A DNA stretch of 56,021 nt from Bacteroidales bacterium (lineage in GTDB: Bacteria > Bacteroidota > Bacteroidia > Bacteroidales > UBA932), in the NCBI GenBank assembly GCA_017454335.1, contig JAFTDE010000028.1:1-56021 (forward strand), in the 5' to 3' direction. Under the pieces are notes generated by a model, which was not told the DNA's origin, did not search any database, and saw only the letters and a list, made by a program, of their open reading frames with translations. Both the position numbers and the translations under genes were made by a program. Shown one piece after another: positions 45,215 to 54,244 of this stretch; the first letter of the stretch is position 1; each line of letters starts with the position of its first letter.

Positions 45215-46488
45215 TGAAGAGCGTCTTCAAAGAGAACGGATGGTATAATCTGCTGCGTTTCCACGCGGACCTGTGCACCTATTTCAGTTACCGTCGCGTA
45301 GAGGTGCACGGCAGGAAGAACATTCCCGCCGGGGCGAAGGTCATCCTGACCCCCAACCACTGCAACGCCCTGATGGACGCGATGACGCTGCTGCGTACCA
45401 AGAAGGGGCCGCTCGCTTTCGGCGCCCGCGCGGACATCTTCAAGAAAAAAGCCGCCGCGGAAGCCCTTTTCTTCCTGCGCATCCTGCCGCTGGTGCGCGT
45501 CCGTGACGGCCTGCGCCAGGTGGTCCAGAATTACGAGGCGATGGACATGATCGCCGAGACGGTCGAGCACGCCGTCCCCTTCTGCATCTTCTGCGAAGGC
45601 ACGCACCGGACCAAGCACTCGCTGCTGCCCATCAAGAAAGGTTGCATCCGTGCTGCCCTGCATGCCCGCGACCGCCAGCCCGACGACACGCGCGACATCT
45701 ACCTGCAGCCGGTCGGACTGGAGTATGGAGACCATTTCCGTTTCCGTAACACATCCCTGATCGAATTCGGTACACCCATCAACGTTTCCGCCTTCCTGCG
45801 GGAACATCCGGACCTGCCCCAGGCGGAGATGTACCGACAGATCGAAGACCTGATGCACGAGCGCATCGCCGAGCGCATCACCTTCATCCCCGACGACGAG
45901 CAGTACGAAGGGACCTGGGCCCTGACCCGGATCATGACGGCCGGCCCCCGGAAGGGTACGCTCCTGGAGCGGCGCGACCGGAACCAGGCGGCCATCGCCC
46001 GCATCCAGGCGGAACCGGCCCTGCAGGCCCTCCGGACCAAAGCCATCGCCTTCGACCTGATGCGCCTGCACGAAAGGATTTCCTTCCATTCCTTCGGATT
46101 CCGCCATCCGGTCCTGCGCACCGTGGCCAAGTCCCTGCTGTGGCTGGTCTGGCTGCCCTTCGCCCTCGTCGAATCCTTGCTGGCCCTGCCGCTCTGGCTG
46201 GGCGCGGAGATACTCTGCCACAAGATCAAGGACAAGGCCTTCTGCAACTCGACGCGCTACCTGTGCAAATTGTTCGGAACCCCGATCCTGATGGTCCTGT
46301 ATGCCCTGATCGGATTCCTGACCCTGCCCTGGTATGTCGCCGCGGGCGTACTGCTGGCCCTGATTCCGGCCTACAGCTGTTTCTATGATTTCTGGGAATA
46401 CAGCCGGATCCTCCTGTCCGACCTGCGCCTGCTGTTCCTGCCTCAGATCAGCTCCGCGTTCCGGGCGATAAAGGACGCGACCAGGTAG
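45214..46488 (+). CDS. PlsC-like 1-acylglycerol-3-phosphate acyltransferase family protein
   Basis: 424 residues from ATG 45214. The acyltransferase domain is N-terminal: TPNHCNALMDAM (H49, D55, i.e. H-x5-D rather than the textbook H-x4-D), then FCEGTHRTKHSLLPIKKG and IYLQPVGLEYG. The C-terminal ~170 residues have membrane-associated helices (LLWLVWLPFALVESLLALPL; LMVLYALIGFLTLPW). Predicted role: phospholipid or other lipid acylation at the inner membrane. The last 46 nt overlap the convergent flavoprotein gene. Confidence 0.82.
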   Translation: MKSVFKENGWYNLLRFHADLCTYFSYRRVEVHGRKNIPAGAKVILTPNHCNALMDAMTLLRTKKGPLAFGARADIFKKKAAAEALFFLRILPLVRVRDGLRQVVQNYEAMDMIAETVEHAVPFCIFCEGTHRTKHSLLPIKKGCIRAALHARDRQPDDTRDIYLQPVGLEYGDHFRFRNTSLIEFGTPINVSAFLREHPDLPQAEMYRQIEDLMHERIAERITFIPDDEQYEGTWALTRIMTAGPRKGTLLERRDRNQAAIARIQAEPALQALRTKAIAFDLMRLHERISFHSFGFRHPVLRTVAKSLLWLVWLPFALVESLLALPLWLGAEILCHKIKDKAFCNSTRYLCKLFGTPILMVLYALIGFLTLPWYVAAGVLLALIPAYSCFYDFWEYSRILLSDLRLLFLPQISSAFRAIKDATR

Positions 46489-47618
46489 GCGGTGGACCAG
46501 GCGGCCTGCAGATTGAATCCACCCGTCACGGCATCCACATCCAGTACTTCCCCGGCAAAATGAAGGCCGGGGATTGTTTTTGATTCCAGCGAGCTCCAGT
46601 TCACGGCATCCAGGCTGACACCGCCGCAGGTTACGAATTCCTCCCGGTTGCGGTTGCGCCCGGATACGGAATAGACATCGTGCGCGAGCAGGGCGGCCAG
46701 GCGCCGCAGGCCCTTCGAACCCACTTCCGCGCAGCGGATATCCGCCCGGAGTCCCGCACGGGACAGCAGCAGTTCCCACAGACGGGCGGGAAGCGCTTCG
46801 GGATGGACGGAAGCGAGCAAACGGGCCGGATGGGCCCGGAGCAATTGCTGCAGGCGGGCGTACGCTTCCTCTTCGCCGCAGCCCAGCCAGCCCACGGCCA
46901 GTTCGCAGCGGTAGCCCCGCTCCGCCAGATCGCGGGCGGCATAGGACGATAGGCAGAGCACCGCCGGGCCGCTGACACCGGCATGGGTCAGCAGCATCGC
47001 CCCTTCCGACTGGCAGCGCAGGCCGGAAACGGCCAGCCGCACGGACGGCACGGACAGGCCGGACAGGGGGCGCAGCGGGTGGGGCGAGAGGGCCAGGCCG
47101 AAGAGCGAAGGGACGCAAGGCTGGATGGCCGTCTCCGTCCCGGCCAGCATGTCCAGGGCGCCGCCTCCGCTGGCGATCAGGATACGCTCGTATCCGGACA
47201 GTTCCGCCAGGGAACGGACCGGCCGGCGGCAATGGACGGGGACACCGCTGCGTTCCAGTCCGCGAAGCAGGGTGCGGACCACCTGCATGGCGTCACCGCT
47301 GTCCGGGAACACCCGTCCGGCATCTTCCACGTGCAGGGCGACACCCTCCTTTTCCCACCAGTCCATCAATTCCCGCGGACCGAAAACGGACAGGGCGCGC
47401 CGCATCAGCCGCTCGCCCCGGGGATAGACCTTGCCGAGGTCGGTAACCGTCTCGAAGGTGTTGGTCAGGTTGCAGCGGCCGCCGCCGGTCAGGGCCAGTT
47501 TGGCCAGCGGCCGGTTCCCGGACTCGAAGATATCCACAGGGATGTCCGGACGCAGACGCCGGAGCACCAGGGCGGCGAAACACCCTGCTGCTCCGGCTCC
47601 GACCACTGCGACTTTCAC
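46443..47618 (-). CDS. YhiN/HI0933-type FAD-dependent oxidoreductase
   Basis: 391 residues. FAD-binding VVGAGAAGCFAALVL at the N-terminus, LALTGGGRCNLTNT (45-54), a second dinucleotide segment ILIASGG, THAGVSGPAVL, and a C-terminal GLHFAGEVLDVDAVTGGFNLQ. These are hallmarks of the family, whose reaction is unknown. It ends inside the acyltransferase gene on the other strand. The DUF4861 gene is 4 nt upstream. Confidence 0.9.
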   Translation of the reverse strand: MKVAVVGAGAAGCFAALVLRRLRPDIPVDIFESGNRPLAKLALTGGGRCNLTNTFETVTDLGKVYPRGERLMRRALSVFGPRELMDWWEKEGVALHVEDAGRVFPDSGDAMQVVRTLLRGLERSGVPVHCRRPVRSLAELSGYERILIASGGGALDMLAGTETAIQPCVPSLFGLALSPHPLRPLSGLSVPSVRLAVSGLRCQSEGAMLLTHAGVSGPAVLCLSSYAARDLAERGYRCELAVGWLGCGEEEAYARLQQLLRAHPARLLASVHPEALPARLWELLLSRAGLRADIRCAEVGSKGLRRLAALLAHDVYSVSGRNRNREEFVTCGGVSLDAVNWSSLESKTIPGLHFAGEVLDVDAVTGGFNLQAAWSTAYLVASFIARNAELI

Positions 47619-47622
47619 CGGA

Positions 47623-48489
47623 TTAGCGCTTGGCCATGTAGGAGAAGAACTTCTCCGGCGTATTCAGCTCGTCCTCCCGAACGGAAGCGACGATGAGTTT
47701 CGTCTTGACCTGCCTGGCAGGCTTGGAAATGATGCGGAGCATGTCGGCGGTCTTTTCCACCTTGGAGAAGCGGAGGGGCTTGAACTTCAGTCCGGCACCG
47801 ACCGGCAGCGGATCCTGGGTCAGCGGAGAAGTCGGGTGGGTTCCCCAGACGGCGATGTAGCGGCGGCCGAATTCCATCGATTCGCCGGGCTGGAAATTGA
47901 TTCCCGTCAGGAAACGGACCTTGCGGCCGTTGAGCACGGTCGCGGTCACCTCGGCGACGCGGCTGTTGTCGAACATGTCCACGCGCAGGGAGATGTCCAG
48001 CATCTCGCCCATGTACTCGACACCGTACGAAATGATTTCGGCATAGGCGCCCTTGGCGGTCTTGCCCGCCCGGGCGGTGCGGCCCTTGGTCGCCACCAGC
48101 TTGATTTCCTTCTCGCCGTCCCACAGGGCGATGCCGCCCGCACCGACCGTCGATCCGACCACGTAGTCGTCACAGCCGGCGCCCTCCTCGGCATGCTGCT
48201 TGGGCGTGGTGTTCCACAGGTACTTGCGCAGTTCCATCTGCTTGCCGGACTTGCAGTACGGATCCAGGGCACCGCTGTCGTTGAAATAGACGCGGACGGC
48301 GAAGTGGCTGTTTTCCACCGCCGGTCCGTGGTGGCCGACCTGGTTGTACAGGACCGGCGTCTCGGAAACGATCTCGGGGACCTGGACGCCGTCGGAGCGC
48401 ATGAAAAGACTGAAATCGGTCTGCGCGAAGGCAGAAACGCAGCTGAGGAGCACCGCCGCCGCTGCGAGGAGAATGGGCTTTGCTTTCAT
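47623..48489 (-). CDS. DUF4861-family exported protein
   Basis: 288 residues from ATG 48489 (MKAKPILLAAAAVLLSCVSAFAQ, signal peptide). The remainder fits DUF4861, a beta-rich family often found in pectin-degradation loci: NQVGHHGPAVENSHFAVRVY, GAGGIALWDGEK, SYGVEYMGE, GINFQPGE. The molecular function is not established. It is divergent from a six-hairpin glycosidase-like gene with a 57-nt shared promoter region, and likely co-transcribed with the flavoprotein gene downstream. Confidence 0.75.
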   Translation of the reverse strand: MKAKPILLAAAAVLLSCVSAFAQTDFSLFMRSDGVQVPEIVSETPVLYNQVGHHGPAVENSHFAVRVYFNDSGALDPYCKSGKQMELRKYLWNTTPKQHAEEGAGCDDYVVGSTVGAGGIALWDGEKEIKLVATKGRTARAGKTAKGAYAEIISYGVEYMGEMLDISLRVDMFDNSRVAEVTATVLNGRKVRFLTGINFQPGESMEFGRRYIAVWGTHPTSPLTQDPLPVGAGLKFKPLRFSKVEKTADMLRIISKPARQVKTKLIVASVREDELNTPEKFFSYMAKR

Positions 48490-48495
48490 AACACA

Positions 48496-48525
48496 CAAAT
48501 ATAATCAACTTTTTTCGTATATTTA
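48496..48525. promoter_or_regulatory. Divergent promoter region of the carbohydrate cluster
   Basis: Two -7-like boxes: TATATTTG on the minus strand (48496-48503) towards DUF4861, and TATATTTA on the plus strand (48518-48525, one mismatch) 21 nt before the ATG at 48547. The minus-strand box is only 6 nt from the DUF4861 start, implying a leaderless mRNA or a promoter elsewhere. Confidence 0.35.
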
Positions 48526-48546
48526 CACACTCACAAAACCACACAC

Positions 48547-50637
48547 ATGTTTATGTCCCGAAAACTTCTGCTTCTTGCAGCGCTGGCACTGGCAGCCTGC
48601 ACCCAGGGCATCGACCGCGAAGCCCTGGTCACCCGGAACAACCCCCACCTGGACGCCGTGGATCCGCTGGCTTCCTTTTCGGTGGGCAACGGAGAATTCG
48701 CCTATACGGCCGACGTAACCGGCCTGCAGACCTTCCCTGAGCACTACAGCCTGGGCGTTCCGCTCGGAACCCAGTCCCAGTGGGGCTGGCACGCCTTCCC
48801 CAACACGGAGGAATACACCTTCGACGAAGTCCTGCGCAGCTATGATTTCGGCCGCGGGCACGAGGAACTCTACGCCTGCCAGTTCAGCGGCCCCACCCGC
48901 GAACACGGCGCTTCGGAGTATTTCCGCATCAACCCGCACCGGCTGCACCTGGGCATCGTCGGCTTCGCCGGACTGGCGCTGGAGGATGTCACGGACATCG
49001 ACCAGACCCTCGACATGTGGAACGGCGTCCTCCATTCTTCCTTCTCCGCCAAGGGAGCGCCCGTCACGGTCGAGACCTCCTGCGATCCGGACAGGGACAT
49101 GGTGGCCGCCAAGGTCAGCACGCCGGCCCGCCTGCCGGTCATCCTGCGCTTCCCCTACCCGACCGGGCAGCATGCCGACGACGCCTGCAACTGGTTTGCA
49201 GACGAGAAGCATGATACGGAAATCATCTCCGCGGACGAGCACTGCGCCGTCATCCGCCGGACCCTGGACGAAACCGTCTATTATGTCAAGCTCAGCTGGG
49301 AGAACGCCTCCGCCCCCGAGAAGGTGGCCCGCAACGTCGTCCAGATTACGCCTGACGCCGACGAGTGGAGCTTCACGGTCCTGTTCAGCCCGCTGATGCC
49401 GAACCTGGACGCCCTGGATGCCGCCGCTTCGCAGGAGGCTTCCATCGCCTACTGGAACGGATTCTGGCAGAAGGGCGGTGCCGTGGATTTCAGCCGCTGC
49501 ACCGATCCGCGCGCGGCGGAACTCGAGCGCCGCGTCGTCCTCTCGCAGTACCTGCTGGCCATCCAGTGCGCCGGCAGCACGCCGCCGCAGGAAACGGGCC
49601 TGACCTACAATTCCTGGTACGGGAAATACCACCTGGAAATGACCTGGTGGCACGAAGCCCATTTTGCCCTGTGGGGGCATGAGGACCTGCTGGCCCGCAC
49701 CCTCCCCTGGTACGAACAGGCCCAGTGGGTCGCCCGCGACATCGCCGAGCGCCAGGGCTTCGAGGGCATACGCTGGATGAAAATGACCGATCCGTCCGCG
49801 ATCGAGGCGCCGTCCAACGTCGGGTCCTTCCTGATCTGGCAGCAGCCGCACCTGATCTACATGGCCGAACTGCTGTACCGGGCCAACCATTCGAAGGAAG
49901 TGCTGGAACAGTATTACGACCTGGTCCAGCAGTCCGCCGCCTTCATGGCGGACTTCGCCACCTACGATGCCGAGAACGACCGCTACATCCTGAAAGGCTG
50001 CATCCCCGCCCAGGAGACCCTGAGTGCATCCACGACGGTCAATCCGCCCTTCGAGCTGTCCTACTGGCATTTCGGCCTGAGCGTCGCGCAGAAGTGGCGC
50101 GAGCGGATGGGCGAGAAGCGCGTGGCCGCCTGGGACGACATCATCAAGAAGATGTCCAAACTGGCCTCCAAGGACGGGCTGTACCTGGCAGCGGAATCCG
50201 CGCCCGACACCTACCAGAACGTCCGCTACACCTCCGACCACATGGCCGTGCTGGCCGCCGAGGGCGTCCTGCCCAAGACGAAGCAGATGGAGGACGAACT
50301 GATGAAGAACACCTTCGACTGGGTATATGACAATTGGAACTGGGACCAGACCTGGGGCTGGGACTTCCCGACGACCTGCATGAACGCGGTGCGTGTCGGC
50401 GAGCCCGAGAAGGCCATCAACGCCATCCTGATGGACCAGCGGACCAATACCTACCTGCCCAACGGGCACAATTACCAGAATGCGCGCCTGCGCTGCTACC
50501 TGCCGGGTAACGGCGGCCTGATGGCTGCCGTCGCCCTGATGTGCGCCGGTTATGACGGCTGCAAGGTCAAGAACCCCGGCTTCCCGAAGAACGGCCAATG
50601 GAAGGTCCGCTGGGAAGGCATCAAGCCCATGCCGTAA
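48547..50637 (+). CDS. Six-hairpin glycosidase-like lipoprotein
   Basis: 696 residues. Lipobox LALAAC in the first 18 residues predicts a surface or periplasmic lipoprotein. An N-terminal beta-rich domain (SFSVGNGEFAYTADVTGLQ) is followed by an (alpha/alpha)6-type domain, as in GH65-like enzymes, with an acid-rich aromatic segment EMTWWHEAHFALWGHEDLL and a later PNGHNYQNARLRCYLPGNGG. I infer a glycoside hydrolase or phosphorylase; the exact family and substrate are not assignable here. Its stop shares one base with the start of the DUF4450 gene (TAATG), so the two are coupled. Confidence 0.75.
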   Translation: MFMSRKLLLLAALALAACTQGIDREALVTRNNPHLDAVDPLASFSVGNGEFAYTADVTGLQTFPEHYSLGVPLGTQSQWGWHAFPNTEEYTFDEVLRSYDFGRGHEELYACQFSGPTREHGASEYFRINPHRLHLGIVGFAGLALEDVTDIDQTLDMWNGVLHSSFSAKGAPVTVETSCDPDRDMVAAKVSTPARLPVILRFPYPTGQHADDACNWFADEKHDTEIISADEHCAVIRRTLDETVYYVKLSWENASAPEKVARNVVQITPDADEWSFTVLFSPLMPNLDALDAAASQEASIAYWNGFWQKGGAVDFSRCTDPRAAELERRVVLSQYLLAIQCAGSTPPQETGLTYNSWYGKYHLEMTWWHEAHFALWGHEDLLARTLPWYEQAQWVARDIAERQGFEGIRWMKMTDPSAIEAPSNVGSFLIWQQPHLIYMAELLYRANHSKEVLEQYYDLVQQSAAFMADFATYDAENDRYILKGCIPAQETLSASTTVNPPFELSYWHFGLSVAQKWRERMGEKRVAAWDDIIKKMSKLASKDGLYLAAESAPDTYQNVRYTSDHMAVLAAEGVLPKTKQMEDELMKNTFDWVYDNWNWDQTWGWDFPTTCMNAVRVGEPEKAINAILMDQRTNTYLPNGHNYQNARLRCYLPGNGGLMAAVALMCAGYDGCKVKNPGFPKNGQWKVRWEGIKPMP

Positions 50638-53600
50638 TGAAACGGATGCTTGTCCTCGCCCTGCTGTGCTGCATCGGCACGGCAGCGGCCGCCCAGGGAG
50701 CAAGATCCCTGCACTACCGTCCGGACGGGAATTCCGCCGTTCTCGTGAACGGGGATGCACGCTACAACCGGGCCCTGTACGGTGCGCACAACGGATTCCG
50801 CCTGGAATGCAGCGACAGTCCCGTCTTCGCTTTCTACTTCTCCGGCATGTGCGGCCACATGGAGCTGGACCCGGCCGGACAGCCGGTCCGCACCACCTAC
50901 ACCGCCGGCAAGATGAATTACCGCTTCGGCAACGTGGAGGTCGAGGCCCAGATGGCCCGGACCGGGAGCGACATCGCCATCCTGCGCCTGCATAACCGCG
51001 GCGGCAAGGCCGCTACGATCCCCTTCCTGTATGGAGGCGCCTCCGGGGTGAAGTTCAACCGGAACGGCGACCTGGGCGTGGATGACCCGCACGGATTCGA
51101 CCTCAGCGAACAGGCCTGCCGGATGAACCGCTTCGACATCGACGGAAAACAGGCCACCGTCCACTTCGGCGAACGTACCCTTTCGCTGTACGTCCCGGCG
51201 GACAAGCTTTATACGGACGATAACAACTGTCTGCGCGCCGACATCACGCTCCGGCGCGGCGAGACCCTGTACCTGGCCGTCTGGCCGGATGCGGACTACG
51301 CCCCGGACGGTCCTGAAGCGCTCGCTCAGCGTTTCGCCGAAGCCGAGGCCGAGCGCGTCCGGCTGACTTCCGCCCTGACCATCCGCACCCCGGATCCGTA
51401 CATCAACCCGATCGGCGAAGCCCTCGCGATTGCGGCGGACGGCATCTGGAACGGAGAGACCTGGCTGCACGGGGCCGTGGGCTGGCGTTCCCAGTACCTG
51501 GGCTGGCGCGGCGCCTATGTCGGGGATGCGCTCGGCTGGACCGACCGCTCCGACAAGCACTTCCGCACCTATGCCGCCAACCAGGTGACGGACATCCCGC
51601 CCATCTACGACCAGCCCTGCCAGGAGCCGCGGCTGAACATGGCCAGCTCCGCCCGGGTCTGGGGCAGCCCGTTCTATTCCAACGGGTACATCTGCCGCCG
51701 TCCCGGCCACATGGAGGAGATGTCGCACTACGACATGAACCTGGTGTTCATCGACGCGCTCCTGCGCCACCTGCTGCACTGCGGGGACACGGCGGCCATG
51801 CGGCACTTCTATCCGACCATCAAGCTGCATCTGGAATGGGAGAAACGGAACTTCGACGCGGACAAGGACTTCCTCTATGACGCCTATGCCTGCATCTGGG
51901 CCAGCGACGCGCTCTACTACGAGGGCGGAGACGTCACCCATTCGACCGCCTACAACTATTTCGCGAACTACCAGATGGCCCGCATCGCGGAGGTGCTGGG
52001 CGAAGATCCCGAGCCCTACCGGAAGGAGGCCGAAGGCATCCTCCGGGCCCTCAACGAGCTCCTGTGGCTGCAGGACGACGGCTACTGGGCCGAATTCAAG
52101 GACCAGATGGGCCTGGGACGCGTCCACCGGGACGCGGCGCTCTGGTCCATCTACCACAGCGTGGACTCCGACATCTGCACCCCCTTCCAGGCCTATACTT
52201 CGACCGTCTATGTGGACGAGCACATCCCGCACATCCGCATCGAAACGGATGTCCCGGGCGATTATTTCGAGCTGTCCACCAGCGACTGGAAGCCCTATGA
52301 ATGGAGCATCAACAATGTCGCCCTGGCGGAAGTGATGCATACGGCCCTCGCCTACTGGCAGGCCGGACGCAACGAAGAGGCTTTCCAGCTGATGAAGAGC
52401 GTGGCGATCGACAACATGTACCTGGGTACCTGCCCGCTCAACTTCGGCCAGATCGGCCATTACGACGCGGCCCGCGGCGAGTGCTACCGGGATTTCGCCG
52501 ACCCGGTCGGCGTGTGGGCCCGGGTCCTGACCGAAGGACTGTACGGCATCCGCAAGGACCTGATCGCACACAAGATCGAAGTGATTCCGGGCTTCCCGGC
52601 CGCCTGGGACAAGGCCAGCATCCTCAAGGAGGACCTGAGCTACAGTTTCGTCCGCCGGGGCCGCAAGGCGGAATACCGTTTCGACAACCACTGTGACGCC
52701 GAGATCGAACTCGTCATCCCGGTGCCGGTGGCCGGTGTCCGCTCGGTCCGGGTGAACGGCCGCAAGGCCGACTGGACGGTCGATCCCGACGCCATCGGGA
52801 CGCCCCGCATCCGGATTGCCGCCGGACACGCCGGGAAGAGCCGCGTCAGCGTCCGCTTCCGCCGCGCCCGCCGCGGTCAGGAAATCCGGACCCTGCGGGA
52901 AGAACGGATGGGCCGCTTCCTGTTCTCCCTCCGCCAGGCCGGCGAGATGCAGTGGTGGGAGGAAGAGCACAGCGCGCTGGCCACGCCCGAATTCGACAAC
53001 GGATTCGACAATGTCCGCGCAGATGCCTGCCGCCCCGTCCGGCTGGACGGCCGCTACAACGCCAACGCCACGGACCTGTTCCGCAACCGCTATCTCTCGC
53101 CCCGGCCGACCGGCACGACCCTGGAAATTCCGGTCCAGGGCATCGGGGACTGGTGCAGCACCATGCGCACCGCCAACCTGGATGACAGCGGCCTGCGGGA
53201 AATCCTGCGCCGCAACGGAGGCCGCCTGACGGCCGCCGGCATCCCGTTCCAGATGCCCGCCAACGGACGCAACACGCTTTATACCACCCTGTGGGACAAT
53301 TATCCCGACGAGGCAAGCGTCCCGCTCAGCGGTTCCGCCTCCCACGCCTACATGATCCTGATCGGATCGACGAACCCCATGCAGTTCGGAATCGACAACG
53401 GCGAGGTCATCGTCCGGTACACGGACGGAAGCGAGTCCCGGATGGCCCTGCGCCCCACGTTCAACTGGGCCCCGGCCGAACAGGATTACTTCTTCGACAA
53501 TGCCGCCTTCGCCCTGCTGCCCGGCCAGCTGCCCCCGCAGCGCTTCCTGCTCTCGGACGGCAGCGTCCACCGCGGCCTGCGCATGGACGGTGCCGGCGGA

Positions 53601-53768
53601 CGGGATGAAACCGACATGCGCGTCACCCGCGACCGGGAGATCCCGGGCGGTGCCGGCGTGCTGGTGGACATGGACCTGGATCCCGCCAAGACCCTGCAGA
53701 GCCTGACCCTGCGGAGCCTGTCCAATGACGTGGTGATCGGAATGATGGCCCTGACGCTGCAGGATTAG
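50637..53768 (+). CDS. DUF4450-containing, six-hairpin-type exported protein
   Basis: 1043 residues from ATG 50637, with signal peptide MKRMLVLALLCCIGTAAAAQ. The N-terminal region matches DUF4450 (NRALYGAHNGFRLECSDSP). The middle has alpha-helical glycosidase-like segments (GWRSQYLGWRGAYVGDALGW; GYWAEFKDQMGLGRVHRDAALWS), and the C-terminal ~250 residues are beta-rich. Likely a carbohydrate-active enzyme working with the lipoprotein encoded just upstream. Family members occur in Bacteroidota polysaccharide loci; the activity is not known to me. It ends overlapping nrdG by 4 nt. Confidence 0.72.
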   Translation: MKRMLVLALLCCIGTAAAAQGARSLHYRPDGNSAVLVNGDARYNRALYGAHNGFRLECSDSPVFAFYFSGMCGHMELDPAGQPVRTTYTAGKMNYRFGNVEVEAQMARTGSDIAILRLHNRGGKAATIPFLYGGASGVKFNRNGDLGVDDPHGFDLSEQACRMNRFDIDGKQATVHFGERTLSLYVPADKLYTDDNNCLRADITLRRGETLYLAVWPDADYAPDGPEALAQRFAEAEAERVRLTSALTIRTPDPYINPIGEALAIAADGIWNGETWLHGAVGWRSQYLGWRGAYVGDALGWTDRSDKHFRTYAANQVTDIPPIYDQPCQEPRLNMASSARVWGSPFYSNGYICRRPGHMEEMSHYDMNLVFIDALLRHLLHCGDTAAMRHFYPTIKLHLEWEKRNFDADKDFLYDAYACIWASDALYYEGGDVTHSTAYNYFANYQMARIAEVLGEDPEPYRKEAEGILRALNELLWLQDDGYWAEFKDQMGLGRVHRDAALWSIYHSVDSDICTPFQAYTSTVYVDEHIPHIRIETDVPGDYFELSTSDWKPYEWSINNVALAEVMHTALAYWQAGRNEEAFQLMKSVAIDNMYLGTCPLNFGQIGHYDAARGECYRDFADPVGVWARVLTEGLYGIRKDLIAHKIEVIPGFPAAWDKASILKEDLSYSFVRRGRKAEYRFDNHCDAEIELVIPVPVAGVRSVRVNGRKADWTVDPDAIGTPRIRIAAGHAGKSRVSVRFRRARRGQEIRTLREERMGRFLFSLRQAGEMQWWEEEHSALATPEFDNGFDNVRADACRPVRLDGRYNANATDLFRNRYLSPRPTGTTLEIPVQGIGDWCSTMRTANLDDSGLREILRRNGGRLTAAGIPFQMPANGRNTLYTTLWDNYPDEASVPLSGSASHAYMILIGSTNPMQFGIDNGEVIVRYTDGSESRMALRPTFNWAPAEQDYFFDNAAFALLPGQLPPQRFLLSDGSVHRGLRMDGAGGRDETDMRVTRDREIPGGAGVLVDMDLDPAKTLQSLTLRSLSNDVVIGMMALTLQD

Positions 53769-54244
53769 TCCTGCCGGGCCGGATCGATGCCCCGGTGCCA
53801 GAACCGGGCGGTGATGTCCTCACCGTGATAATACAGACGCTGGTTTGTGGTCCGCTGGTTCAGCGGGCCACATTCCGCTTTGTAGGGGCCGACCTTGACA
53901 AAGTCGAACAGGTCCCAGATATCTTTTTCGGGAACGGCCGTCCGCCCCGAATACAGGGCCCGTTCCAAACGGGGATGCCGTTCCCGCAGCCAGCGCGCCA
54001 GGGACAGCAGCGCGGCAGGGTCGTTCCCCTCGCCCAGCAACAGCAGGCAGTTCACCCCGAAATTGTCCGCAATCAGCGCATCCAGCACGGCCGGGGTCAG
54101 TTCTTCGCCGACGTCCTCCCGCAGGAAGGGAGAGTGGCACCCGACGCAATTACCTTGGCAATTGCTGATTTCCAATGCCAAGGTAATGCGGTCCGGTATT
54201 TCCTCCAGGACGACGGATGTCATCCCGGGAACATACTTAATCAT
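53765..54244 (-). CDS. nrdG: Anaerobic ribonucleotide reductase activating protein
   Basis: Radical SAM enzyme that installs the glycyl radical on NrdD. 159 residues; the iron-sulfur motif C29-x3-C33-x2-C36 (NCQGNCVGCHSP) is the CX3CX2C of radical SAM proteins. Start overlaps the nrdD end by 8 nt; last gene of the nrdDG unit. Confidence 0.94.
   Translation of the reverse strand: MIKYVPGMTSVVLEEIPDRITLALEISNCQGNCVGCHSPFLREDVGEELTPAVLDALIADNFGVNCLLLLGEGNDPAALLSLARWLRERHPRLERALYSGRTAVPEKDIWDLFDFVKVGPYKAECGPLNQRTTNQRLYYHGEDITARFWHRGIDPARQD

Noticed and set aside
44722-47232. An 836-codon minus-strand frame crossing the symporter, acyltransferase and flavoprotein genes
   Set aside because: It runs through three well-supported genes in other frames and has no recognisable domain.
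50550-53570. A 1006-codon open frame on the minus strand opposite the DUF4450 gene
   Set aside because: Antisense shadow of a real gene with a signal peptide and coupled start; composition is low-complexity and no motif is present.
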